Shown: piece after piece, positions 35,928-44,611 of the stretch
Numbering within the stretch: position 1 is the first letter of the stretch
Layout: each line of letters starts with the position of its first letter
Assembly: GCF_014202275.1 (NCBI RefSeq)
Contig: NZ_JACHGF010000002.1
Location: forward strand, 744,001 to 808,000
Origin: Rhabdobacter roseus
GTDB lineage: Bacteria; Bacteroidota; Bacteroidia; Cytophagales; Spirosomataceae
DNA: 64,000 bases
Reading direction: 5' to 3'
The notes under the pieces: model-generated
The model's input: the letters and a program-made list of their open reading frames with translations, nothing else
The model's database searches: none
What the model was told of the DNA's origin: nothing
Position numbers and translations under genes: made by a program

Positions 35928-36626
35928 TCAACGGCCTAGGTGTAATCTTTCCAGTTCCTTCGCGTGTCCAATCAACCGGCGGTACATGAACAGGTAGTTG
36001 GCTTTTTCAGATGCATCACCCTCGGCGGCAACGGCATCTTCAAGCATATTCCAAAGACTTTGCTCAAAAAATTCATAATCATCATGTGCATCGAAAAACG
36101 CCTTGGTGAGTTTCTCGTATTTCCGCAGCCGCTCCATGGCCAGCTCTTCCGCGGTGGGTTCAGCAATTACCTCTTCCTGCTCCTCGGGCTCTTCTTCAAC
36201 CGCTAAAATGTGGGTACCTGGCAGAGCCCTTCCATCTAAGATTTCCGCCCTTTCAAGATGAGGGTGGGCAAGTAGCTCATGGATTGCGACAAGGTACTCT
36301 TTAATACCATCCACCGCCAAACCGGCCGCTTTGTCCAGCAACTTCTTCTTCGGAAGGTTCTCTTCGGCCAGATCTTCCTCGACTACCTTCATGTACTTGA
36401 CGATACAGCTACCAATACCGCCCCCCTCTTTGATGTCGGCCAGGGTCTCGGTGGTCATTTCACCGATCCGGAACTCGGGCCAGCGGGAAAGCAATTCATT
36501 GAGCTGATCGTAAAGATCGGCGGTAGGCGTTCCTCCGCCTACCTCTTCCTGTTGGTTGGCTGCGGGTGTCTTCATCGGCTGCTCAGCCTGGTTTTGTTGT
36601 TCTTCGTGAGGTTGGTTGGTTTTCAT
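35928..36626 (-). CDS. Acidic hypothetical protein of the element
   Basis: A 232-residue protein. A low-complexity, Gln/Glu-rich N-terminus (HEEQQNQAEQPMKTPAANQQ) is followed by helical segments, a central acidic linker (EEEPEEQEEVIAEPTAEE), and a C-terminal helical domain ending RRLIGHAKELERLHLGR. It has no signal peptide or membrane segment. No family is recognised. It follows the tandem recombinases and ends at a strong terminator. Confidence 0.7.
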   Translation of the reverse strand: MKTNQPHEEQQNQAEQPMKTPAANQQEEVGGGTPTADLYDQLNELLSRWPEFRIGEMTTETLADIKEGGGIGSCIVKYMKVVEEDLAEENLPKKKLLDKAAGLAVDGIKEYLVAIHELLAHPHLERAEILDGRALPGTHILAVEEEPEEQEEVIAEPTAEELAMERLRKYEKLTKAFFDAHDDYEFFEQSLWNMLEDAVAAEGDASEKANYLFMYRRLIGHAKELERLHLGR

Positions 36627-36739
36627 AAAATGAATGGTAAAAAGGTGAAAAATTAGACAATAAGATCCTGATCGCTCATCGAACGGATGGCGTTGATTAT
36701 TAAATATTAGGAAGTGCTAGGGTACTTTCGTGTTGGTGG

Positions 36740-37990
36740 CTAGGCCAGCTGCATCTGCTTGGCCAGGGCATCACTGTTCACGACAATGTAGGCCTTTGCC
36801 TCCTCGATCTTCCTCCATCCCATGATCTCCACCGCATAAATCGGATTGATCATCTTGACGTTGAGGAGCAGGTTGGCCATGGTCTTTCGAGCCGTATGGA
36901 AGCGGATTTTCTTGCGGATTCCGCTCATCACCATCAACGTATTGAGCATGGTACCCATCCTGGGTAGATTGAAAGGAAGCTTCTCAATGCCACCGTACGC
37001 TTCGATTATATCCAGGGCGGGCTGCTGCATGGGTACCCGGTATAGGGTGCCGGTTTTACGCCGTTTGCCAATGAGGAATAGGCCCGAGCGCATCTGTACT
37101 AATTCCGCAGGCTGAATGTCCTTCGGACTTTCTGCCATCCTGATTTGATAATCGCGGGTTTTGGAGTTGAGTAGCATATAATCCCCGATTGAAAGCCCGG
37201 TATAGCAGCAGAAGACAAAGGCATTCCGGTAGTCATTGATTTCGCCAAACAGGTCCAGGTTTCGAAGCCTTTCCAGCTCCTCTTCTTCCAGCCAGACCAT
37301 ATTGGGGGCTTTATCAATCTTGATACCCTTAACCTTTTTGCAAGGGTTGTCTTTCACTTCATCCTTTTCCTGGGCATAGGTAAAAACCATACTGACCACA
37401 TTCATCAACCGGCCGACGTAACCGGGCTCATAGCTGCGGAGCAGGTAGGTCTGAATGCTTGAAATATCGTTGGCGGTGAAATTACGGATTGGCTTTTTGT
37501 AATGTCCTAGCTCTTTCAGGCTGAGGCCAACGCAGGTCATGTAGCGCTTCCTTAATTTATAGGTACCGCTGGATATGGTTTTCCCAACCAGGTGTTCCTG
37601 ATCCTTGATGAAGCCTTCAAAAACCTCCAAGTACGTTTTGGGTAGGGGGCCATCCTGCTTTTTCTTGCCGACGCGGGAAAATACCTCGACTACCGCATGT
37701 TCCAGATCCCTGGTTGTAAATATATGCTCTTGCTCTTCATACTCGCTCAGGACGCGGCTAATCTCCTTGCGGATGCGCAGCATAAAATCAAGAGTCTCGA
37801 AGTACAGCGTACACTTCTCGGTAGGCATCTGGGTTTTTGAGTCGAACTCGTCAGGGAACATTTCCAGGGCCTTGACTGAAACCGGTAGCTGGCGGCCGTT
37901 GACTTTGACCCGGACGTAGAAGATACCACGTTTGCCGGGTACCTTAGAGGGTCGAACGTAGAAATAAGGTTTTATTGAACTGAGCATCAT
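36740..37990 (-). CDS. Tyrosine recombinase, second of a tandem pair
   Basis: A 416-residue Bacteroidota-type phage integrase with an Arm-DNA-binding N-terminus (FYVRVKVNGRQLPVSVKAL), a SAM-like core-binding domain and a catalytic domain. The first catalytic Arg is replaced: CCYTGLSIGDYMLL has Ser where most have Arg. HxxR is intact (FHTARKTMANLLL), the last His is Trp (MGWRKIEEAKAYIVV), and that Tyr is the likely nucleophile. CTnDOT IntDOT is also known for a Ser at Arg I. It starts 54 bases after the upstream recombinase. Confidence 0.88.
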   Translation of the reverse strand: MMLSSIKPYFYVRPSKVPGKRGIFYVRVKVNGRQLPVSVKALEMFPDEFDSKTQMPTEKCTLYFETLDFMLRIRKEISRVLSEYEEQEHIFTTRDLEHAVVEVFSRVGKKKQDGPLPKTYLEVFEGFIKDQEHLVGKTISSGTYKLRKRYMTCVGLSLKELGHYKKPIRNFTANDISSIQTYLLRSYEPGYVGRLMNVVSMVFTYAQEKDEVKDNPCKKVKGIKIDKAPNMVWLEEEELERLRNLDLFGEINDYRNAFVFCCYTGLSIGDYMLLNSKTRDYQIRMAESPKDIQPAELVQMRSGLFLIGKRRKTGTLYRVPMQQPALDIIEAYGGIEKLPFNLPRMGTMLNTLMVMSGIRKKIRFHTARKTMANLLLNVKMINPIYAVEIMGWRKIEEAKAYIVVNSDALAKQMQLA

Positions 37991-38044
37991 ACTTGAAATA
38001 GATTTTAGGTAAGCGTTCTATTGTCACACATCATATGCTACGTT

Positions 38045-39370
38045 TCAGGTCCCGGTACCCCGTTGGATCCGGAATACGCCTCTCATGATTTCCTGCTCAG
38101 GGCGGGCAGGCTCCTTTTGAGTAGATGTTGAGATTTCAACATTTGCCTGGGGCCGGTTCTTCCATTCCGCTAAAATCCTTTCCTCCCGAATCGAGCAATA
38201 ATGATTGATCTGTTTGGTATCCACGTGACCTACCATCGAGGCAACGGCCTCTCGGCTCATGCGATAAACATTTAAATGTATATCGGCAAAGGTCTTTCGG
38301 GCCAGCCGATTAGTAAAATGCTTCTGAATGCCCGTCTTTTCCTGTATAACCTTCAGGTATTCATTCATTTTTTGCTTGGAGATCCGGGGCAGGTTTTCGA
38401 CGGAACCGTATTTTTCAATCAGCCGTTTGGCTTCCTCATGCAAGGGAACGCGGGAGGTCATGCCACCCTTACCCCTTGCCTCCAAAGTTGCTTTTTCTCT
38501 AACCTGGATAATCATCTCCTGTTCGTAAAAACCTCTCTCAGAGAGTGGCACTCTGATCAACTCAATGTCTGAGGTTTTCAGATTCAGATAGTCAGAAATG
38601 TTCAAGCCGGTATAGCACATGAATAAAAAGGCCTCCGCAACTCGTTGTAATCGGCTGTTGTTCCAATCGTATTCAGAAATCAGTTTAAGCTCATCTATGG
38701 TCAAATGGGTAGTATCCAACCCCTTCTCCCATTCCAGTCGAATAAAACCCAAAGGATTCTTTTCAATATATTCCATCCTCCGAGCGTAGATGAAGAGACC
38801 CTTACATACACCTATGATTTTATTGGAGTAGTCATTGGAATGGCCTTTCTGTTCCCGCAGGTACCCAAAGAAGCCCTTAAAATGGGCCGATGAGATTTGA
38901 CGAAGCCGCCGGTTCTCTTTCAGGTACTCTCTCATGAAACCAAGGCTACGCTCATAGCGGGCAAGCGTCCCCTTAGACCTTTTGCGCAGGCGAAGGTCTT
39001 TGAGAAATTCGGCTATGACGGCATCGAGTGTAATGTGTAGCTCGTCGTGGCCTTTCCAGATCCGAACAATGTCCGACGGGGTGGGATGGGTACCCCTAGA
39101 TTCGATGTACTGGTCCTTGATTCGGATTAGCGTATCCTTTAACCGCCGGAGCTTTTCATTATCTTCGGCAGCCTGCCGATCCTTACCCCGGATACATTGC
39201 TCCTTTTGGGCCCAATCGCTAGGATACACGCAAACGTCCGTGGTAATTGGATGGACGGTGCCAGCAGAACGAATAGTGCAAAGAATTGGAACTTTGCCAT
39301 CTGCCTTTTGGCGATTGTGACGAAGGACGAAACGGAATGTCATTCGTTGATAAGTCTGGAGATAATTCAT
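38045..39370 (-). CDS. Tyrosine recombinase, first of a tandem pair
   Basis: A 441-residue phage-integrase-family protein. The N-terminus is Arm-type (MTFRFVLRHNRQKADGKVPILCTIR) and the core-binding domain is at about 105-200. In the catalytic domain MCYTGLNISDYLNL has Asn in place of the first Arg, and NRLARKTFADIH has Arg rather than His at the HxxR position. VGHVDTKQINHYCSI keeps the last His and the nucleophile Tyr. Two altered catalytic positions suggest dependence on the neighbouring recombinase or a changed mechanism. A long untranslated region lies upstream. Confidence 0.88.
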   Translation of the reverse strand: MNYLQTYQRMTFRFVLRHNRQKADGKVPILCTIRSAGTVHPITTDVCVYPSDWAQKEQCIRGKDRQAAEDNEKLRRLKDTLIRIKDQYIESRGTHPTPSDIVRIWKGHDELHITLDAVIAEFLKDLRLRKRSKGTLARYERSLGFMREYLKENRRLRQISSAHFKGFFGYLREQKGHSNDYSNKIIGVCKGLFIYARRMEYIEKNPLGFIRLEWEKGLDTTHLTIDELKLISEYDWNNSRLQRVAEAFLFMCYTGLNISDYLNLKTSDIELIRVPLSERGFYEQEMIIQVREKATLEARGKGGMTSRVPLHEEAKRLIEKYGSVENLPRISKQKMNEYLKVIQEKTGIQKHFTNRLARKTFADIHLNVYRMSREAVASMVGHVDTKQINHYCSIREERILAEWKNRPQANVEISTSTQKEPARPEQEIMRGVFRIQRGTGT

Positions 39371-40250
39371 GGGATTTATGAGGTTTGGTTGAAGTCTTTA
39401 TAAAGGGTCGGATTTGAAATCGGAGCCTTATTATTTTTATATACTTCGGTCTAAATCGCGTTATTAGCTGAGTGATTTCTTTAGGAATCGACATAAATAA
39501 ATCTGTAGATTAACTACGATTAATAAAGCTGATTGACGTAATTGCGAGACAAACATAATTAGTTGCTTAGAGAAAAAAAATAAAGCAAACCGCCTTGTGA
39601 TGAGGCAATTAGTAGAATATGTATCATGATGATACACTTCATTTTAGGTAAAAATGAAAGTGGAATTGATTATAGATTGTACGGATAAAAGAAGGAGATT
39701 TAAAAGCGCTCTGTTTTTATATATCATAGTGAGGTATAAAAAACTTTAAAAAAGAAGAAAAATATTTTTTTGTGCGGAAGTGGTACGGTACCTCCGGTGT
39801 AAACTCAGAATGAGAAGATGCATCACGGCCGACAAACGGCCGGTGGTAGAGTGCAGAGGAAGCAAGCAGGCTGATTTAGGCTCGCAATGAAAGGCAACGG
39901 GTGTTTGCTGAAGGCTGGTAATCTTTGGTTGGTCCGCCCCCTTTGGGGTTTTTGCCATTTTTGGTAAAAAACTGATAATCAGTATCTCGCGAATAAGCCT
40001 GCTAGCGCCGGAAGTAAACAATCCCCACACGGATTAAACTCCCGCTTGTAGATTGACTGTTCTTCCGGGCCTCCACGATAAAGACCGTTTAGGAGTATCA
40101 TGCACGTAAGTTGTTGACTATCAAGTTTTGCGCATAATTGCGCAAAATTCAAGCATCCGGGCTACTGGGTCGATCCGTAGTTTCAGAAGTCAATTCTAGT
40201 CTGGCGGCGGGATCTGCGGTCGGGCTTAAAGGTCTTGGCTTTTTGTCTAT
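39371..40250. other. Long AT-rich intergenic region upstream of the tandem recombinases
   Basis: About 880 bases. A near-palindrome TGTATCA-TGA-TGATACA lies at 39621-39637 and an 8-bp inverted repeat TTTTGCGC / GCGCAAAA at 40126-40147, both operator-like. A 94-codon minus frame at 39746-40030 is not convincing. It probably holds the recombinase promoter and could contain an attachment or transfer site of a nested element. Confidence 0.45.
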
Positions 40251-40799
40251 CTATTGTTTTTTAAGCTCTTCAATCTTAAGTTTGGCTTCGTTAAATGCCT
40301 GCATTATAATTTCTGAGTCATTTATAAATAATGTTTTATCGGTACCATACTTTTCTAATGTAAGATACCATGCCCCTTTTCCTTTGTCTACATAATAACC
40401 CACTTGAAAGCCATCTATAGTAATAAATCTATTTTCAAGATAATCATGACTGCCGGAAACATCCTTATCAAATTCAGCCTTTTGAATATTAACAGCCTTT
40501 ATTATTTCCAATAAATCACTATATTCTATTGAGGCCGTCACTTCGCCATATTTAGTAGTTTTTTTTATTTGGTAAAAGTAAGATGTTGTATTGCCAGCGT
40601 TCACCCTTCTTATACGGGTTTCGGGGGCTGAATATTGGGTCTTTAGTTCTGGGAGCTTGTAATCAATAAATCGTATTATAGACCCGGTTTTAGAGGTAAA
40701 GGCGTCCATTTTTGTTTTAATGGCTTCGGCTTCTACTTTGGCATTTTGGGCAAATAAACTATTTGATACAATGAGTAAGAGAAATAATATTTTTTTCAT
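40251..40799 (-). CDS. Secreted hypothetical cargo protein, AT-rich
   Basis: A 182-residue protein with a clear signal peptide (MKKILFLLLIVSNSLFAQ) and a lysine-rich alpha/beta mature part (TSYFYQIKKTTKYGEVTAS). No domain is recognised. Base composition is far more AT-rich than the neighbouring phage genes, and only one RGTACY word occurs from here through the next gene. This indicates recent transfer from another genome. Confidence 0.7.
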   Translation of the reverse strand: MKKILFLLLIVSNSLFAQNAKVEAEAIKTKMDAFTSKTGSIIRFIDYKLPELKTQYSAPETRIRRVNAGNTTSYFYQIKKTTKYGEVTASIEYSDLLEIIKAVNIQKAEFDKDVSGSHDYLENRFITIDGFQVGYYVDKGKGAWYLTLEKYGTDKTLFINDSEIIMQAFNEAKLKIEELKKQ

Positions 40800-40944
40800 A
40801 GGTTAATCAATTAGGCGTTCAATTTAATTATTTTTTTATTCAAGCGAATGTATGTTCAACATCTTGACGTTCGCAATTTCAAGACCCCGTCTTTGGAAAG
40901 TAATTGTAAAACCATTCTTTAAGTAGAATATTAACAATGTTGTA

Positions 40945-42042
40945 CTAACCTACGTATTGAGAAATCAATTCTATCTTTTGCTCTATGTATTTTTTTGCAT
41001 TTAAAGGCTTTATTTCATGCCTATAAAAGCCGTAAATATCTAACTCACAGCCACTACAATGGCTATCCAAGTCATTTGTTTTCCCACACTCGCAAGTCCA
41101 AACTTCTTTTTCCTTGGAAGATAATAATTGTTTTTTTAATGTACGGATGCCTCGCTCAATGAATACTTCACCAATTTTTGCAGATATTTTCTGAAGATCT
41201 TCCTTGTCATTTTTATTGAAAAATGTTTTATCATAAGTGGAAATACGAAGACCTCGTTTCTTAATATTAAAAGCACTATTATTAAACAATCGAAGTATAC
41301 CTTCGTAATTAAATAAATTTAACTCTTTGATTATTTCAGACAGTTTTAAAATGACACGTTCATTTTTTTCTGCTTCAATCGCCCCATATAATAAATTGAA
41401 CTTTGAATCATCTGGTAAAGAATCAAAATATATTACAAGTTGTTTGTAGAACTTTGATGATACCTCTGGATGCATAGATTCATCTATAACAGCTTCGGTG
41501 TATTTTTTAATTAAGAACAGGGAGACTTCTTCAATCTGATTTGAGATAATGAAGTTCCAAATTTTATCATCAAGAATTAACTCTCCCTGGCTAGCTCCCT
41601 CAATAATTAGATTCTTATTTCTTAAAGCGTTAATCTTATCTACTCCAACATTTTCAATTATTGTATCAGTTTTAATTATTGCTTCATTTTCAGGCGAGTT
41701 GGCTTCAATAATTACGGCTGTGCCAATTGCTGTAATCATAAACATAGATTTATTCTTCCCGGAAATCTCATCCATATCTACGCTCAAACCAATAATACAA
41801 TTTGCCCCTAATTGATAGGCCGCCATTTTTAGTTTTTCAATCGCTTCATTATATAATGATGATAATTGGTCTTGATAAGCCTTTGAGCGTCCCCCAAATA
41901 CGTCTGCCCAGTCACCTAAGAATTCAGTAAATAGATTTGTACCTGCTACTATGTGAGCAGATACAGGCTTTATGTGCTTCTTGATTTTTACTCCGTCGAT
42001 AGTAGAAGTTGTTGTTACTAAAATTTTTGTATGACTTGCCAT
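40945..42042 (-). CDS. YbjQ-like domain protein with C-terminal zinc ribbon, AT-rich cargo
   Basis: A 365-residue protein. Residues 1-115 resemble the YbjQ/UPF0145 fold (ILVTTTSTIDGVKIKKHIKPVSAHIVAGTNLFTEF, then LKMAAYQLGANCIIGLSVDM). A long, mostly helical middle of unknown family follows, then a zinc ribbon WTCECGKTNDLDSHCSGCEL (CxC...CxxC) near the C-terminus. There is no signal peptide. Like its neighbour it is AT-rich, so it is probably accessory cargo. Function is unknown; defence or stress roles are only possibilities. Confidence 0.7.
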   Translation of the reverse strand: MASHTKILVTTTSTIDGVKIKKHIKPVSAHIVAGTNLFTEFLGDWADVFGGRSKAYQDQLSSLYNEAIEKLKMAAYQLGANCIIGLSVDMDEISGKNKSMFMITAIGTAVIIEANSPENEAIIKTDTIIENVGVDKINALRNKNLIIEGASQGELILDDKIWNFIISNQIEEVSLFLIKKYTEAVIDESMHPEVSSKFYKQLVIYFDSLPDDSKFNLLYGAIEAEKNERVILKLSEIIKELNLFNYEGILRLFNNSAFNIKKRGLRISTYDKTFFNKNDKEDLQKISAKIGEVFIERGIRTLKKQLLSSKEKEVWTCECGKTNDLDSHCSGCELDIYGFYRHEIKPLNAKKYIEQKIELISQYVG

Positions 42043-42065
42043 ATTACTTAACCTTTAATTCTGTA

Positions 42066-42403
42066 TTAGGAGCAACCGAAGCCTCCAAATTTCACTACAA
42101 ACCCGTAGATGTTATTCAAAGACTTGATCGCCGTTTTCGTTTCCTTCTGATCAAAGGCACTTAAATACTTTTTGGTCTGGCTGTTAAAATAAAGCCTGCA
42201 ACCGGGCGGCGGTTGTTGTCGTCTAGGAAGATGACAAAGCAGGAGAGAGTATCCCGGAACGTGATCCGGTGAGCGGAAATCTTCGGACGGAGGAAGGAGC
42301 GGACGATGAAGAAGCCCTCCAGCCCTTCTTTCGTCGTTTGAATATTGTCTTTGCGCCGCGCCACACGCTCACTGAGCTTGCGCACCTGGTCTTTAAAGTC
42401 CAT
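42066..42403 (-). pseudogene. Remnant of a restriction-endonuclease-like (HsdR N-terminal domain type) gene
   Basis: The frame starts MDFKDQVRKLSERVARRKDN, the N-terminus of a protein family of about 350 residues related to type I restriction subunit R. It then jumps at NIQTTKEGLEGFF to the family's C-terminal part (RITFRDTLSCFVIFLDDNNRRPV). After RPV a one-base deletion shifts frame; the other frame continues RLYFNSQTKKYLSAFDQKET and KTAIKSLNNIYGFV to a TAA at 42066. So there is a large internal deletion plus a frameshift. Family recognition is from memory. Confidence 0.65.
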
Positions 42404-42648
42404 TGCAGATAAGAGGGTCAGGGTCAATTAACCTCCAATGGTAGTGATTTGGCGAATAATTGTCAACCCCCTAAAAATAGGGGTATTGACTTTGAATGGT
42501 CTCTGGTCTTATTGTAGCCCCTTTCCTCAGCCAAATTTTTTGAAAAAACCTGTGAGCGGATTGTAAATGGCGAATTATTTATGCAAAATCTGCCCGCGGC
42601 CAGGTAGAAAACGGAAATGCAGCGAGGCGCTTAAAAAGAAGGAATAAT

Positions 42649-43029
42649 TTATTGAACCAAGCCTGGTTGACGATCACGTTCCAGAATCTTGCTAAAAACC
42701 GGTTTAAACCGCTGATTCAGGGCTAGGGCCTCATATAGCTCATGTTCCAGCAGGTACGCTTCGATCCGGGTGAGCAGCGCCCAAAAGGTAGCCTCTTCGA
42801 ATAGCTCATGGCGGGCTACCATACGGAAATCGTGGAAGAAGGCTTCGGTCGGCCGGTCAGGTATGACAATGCGCCGGGTGTAGTGGAAGGCAAAGCGATC
42901 GATGTTATTGAGGTAGTCAAACCATACATCATCATTCGGGTTCTCGACCAAGTACACATGCTGGCAAAATAAGTCGCGCATCTTGCGCCAATGAGCGACG
43001 GCGGATTGGTTTTGTGGGGTAATGACCAT
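42649..43029 (-). CDS. Hypothetical element protein
   Basis: The ATG at 43029 gives 126 residues; an open frame 21 codons longer lacks a good start. It is a helical, aromatic-rich soluble protein (VWFDYLNNIDRFAFHYTRR, LFEEATFWALLTRIEAYLLEH). No family is recognised. It lies downstream of the terminase small subunit gene, across a 44-bp palindrome. Confidence 0.6.
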   Translation of the reverse strand: MVITPQNQSAVAHWRKMRDLFCQHVYLVENPNDDVWFDYLNNIDRFAFHYTRRIVIPDRPTEAFFHDFRMVARHELFEEATFWALLTRIEAYLLEHELYEALALNQRFKPVFSKILERDRQPGLVQ

Positions 43030-43110
43030 GCTTGAAATGGATTGAAATTTTATGATAAGGCGTTGTACTTTTATTATGTGATCCTGAATCACAAAAAAGC
43101 GGCAGAGTAA

Positions 43111-43154
43111 CTTACCTGAGTAAATGTACAGACCTGTACATTTACTCAGGTAAG
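43111..43154. repeat. Perfect 44-bp palindrome (21-bp arms, 2-bp centre)
   Basis: The left arm 43111-43131 starts CTTACCTGAGTAAATG and ends TACAG. It is exactly complementary to 43134-43154, with only AC between. It lies between the terminase small subunit gene and the next gene. No T-run abuts it in either direction, so it may not be a normal terminator; a binding site, packaging signal or RNA processing site are alternatives. Confidence 0.85.
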
Positions 43155-43221
43155 CGCCCCCAGGCCTTCACTACCTCCGCTTGAAACGCGATCAGTCAGC
43201 AAGCTCTTTCTTGGGTAGCCC

Positions 43222-43830
43222 TTATCCATCGGACTTTCGGGCATTGATGATCTGCAAAAGTACCTCATCGGATAGTTTGGAGTAGTCGATGGCGGGGCTC
43301 ACTGCAATAGGCTTGCCATCAGCTCCGGTCACTTCCTGCTTTACCGGCGCGTCGTAGCCCATGATTTTGCGAATGCCTTCAAGCGCCCGGAGTTTGTCCC
43401 AAACCTTGATCTTTTTGATCACCCCATTGGGTGCCTTCTGGCCATCGACGTAGGTAAATTGCTCATGCACTTCGATAGAGGCCAGGCACGCCGCCTGCTC
43501 ATCGCTCAGCTCTGTGATGGGCTTCATGGTGCCGTCGGCATTAAAAAAGCCCCTGAGGTCTGAAAAGCCGGAATAGGCGTACTGGTCCAGTAGCCGCGCT
43601 TTCGAGATGAGGTATTTGTTTTCCAGCTGTGCATCAAGCGCGGCTTTGCGCTCTTCGATGCGTTTCTGCACGTCAACATTTGTCAACAACCGGCAGGCGA
43701 TTTCCCGGGCTGATTTCTCGCTGTATCCGGCCCGGATGGCGGCTTGGGTAGCATTGAAATCAAGGACGTATTCGTCGCAGAATCGCTTCTGTTTGTCGGT
43801 AAGGGGTTTATTTTCGGTCTGCTTGCTCAT
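43222..43830 (-). CDS. Phage terminase small subunit
   Basis: A 202-residue protein. The N-terminal helix-turn-helix signature LTDKQKRFCDEYVLDFNATQAAIRAGYSEKSAREIACRLL and DVQKRIEERKAAL identify the terminase_2 (SPP1 G1P-like) family, which recognises pac DNA. The C-terminal part carries the usual oligomerisation region (KVWDKLRALEGIRKIMGY). No large-subunit ATPase/nuclease gene is found in the element. In satellites such a lone small subunit redirects helper packaging. Confidence 0.9.
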   Translation of the reverse strand: MSKQTENKPLTDKQKRFCDEYVLDFNATQAAIRAGYSEKSAREIACRLLTNVDVQKRIEERKAALDAQLENKYLISKARLLDQYAYSGFSDLRGFFNADGTMKPITELSDEQAACLASIEVHEQFTYVDGQKAPNGVIKKIKVWDKLRALEGIRKIMGYDAPVKQEVTGADGKPIAVSPAIDYSKLSDEVLLQIINARKSDG

Positions 43831-43877
43831 TACGGTTTGTTGTTATTGTGCCAAACTTATTTGCTTTGTTCCCGGGC

Positions 43878-44522
43878 TTATTTGAGCCAGGACAGCATCT
43901 GGGCAAACGGCCTCACTTCATCAAGGGCCGTCATCATGGCCTGGTACCAGGCATTGTACTTGTCAAGGCAGTGCTCCACTTCGATGTTGTGTAAATCTTG
44001 CTCTACCTCCTTTTTGTTTTTTTGGTCTTCAGTCCAATGGTCTTCAAAGACGATGATCGGATTCCCCTCTTCGTTGGTAGCGCGGTACTGAAAACGAAAA
44101 TTGGGGGCCAGGTGCCGGACTGAATCAATCATCATCTTACTCCGAAGGCTCGTTTGCTCGGCAAAGGCAACAAGTTCGGCGTACTGCTCGATGTGCTCAG
44201 GAAGATCGTCGACTACCTCGCAGTTCATGCTGATCCTAAGCTCATGATAAGGGTCAAAGGATTCTGCCCCTGAATACTTACAGTGCGCATTGAAGTAGGG
44301 CCCAAATTTTCCGGCCGCAAAGTCAGATAGCTTTTGGTGGAGACCCCGTAGGTTTTGGTACAGTGCGACTGCCTGCCCCTTTCGCTTGGCGGCTGTCAGG
44401 TAAAGGCCGGCCAGATCCTCCTCAACCGGCTCCCCTGGCACATTGAGTAGCTGGGCCGTGTAAAACAACTCCATAAGGGAGGCGTCGTCACGAAGTTCTT
44501 TGATTAGATTTAAATTGAGCAT
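43878..44522 (-). CDS. Hypothetical phage protein
   Basis: The ATG at 44522 gives 214 residues; the longer frame begins outside a credible start. It is a soluble, acidic, helical protein with no recognised domain (YHELRISMNCEVVDDLPEHIEQ, YRATNEEGNPIIVFEDHWTEDQ). It lies between the tape measure gene and the terminase small subunit gene and is likely co-transcribed with both. Confidence 0.65.
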   Translation of the reverse strand: MLNLNLIKELRDDASLMELFYTAQLLNVPGEPVEEDLAGLYLTAAKRKGQAVALYQNLRGLHQKLSDFAAGKFGPYFNAHCKYSGAESFDPYHELRISMNCEVVDDLPEHIEQYAELVAFAEQTSLRSKMMIDSVRHLAPNFRFQYRATNEEGNPIIVFEDHWTEDQKNKKEVEQDLHNIEVEHCLDKYNAWYQAMMTALDEVRPFAQMLSWLK

Positions 44523-44611
44523 CTTTGTTAGGTTTGTAAGTGAATTGAACGGCACTCCAATGCTTGGGAGCGCGGATTAAAGTGAACAAGCTGAAAGCTG
44601 TAATCAGGTTT

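Noticed and set aside
39746-40030. Minus-strand 94-codon frame
   Set aside because: Its composition is unlike a protein (mixed Ser/Leu/Arg with no pattern), in a region that looks regulatory.
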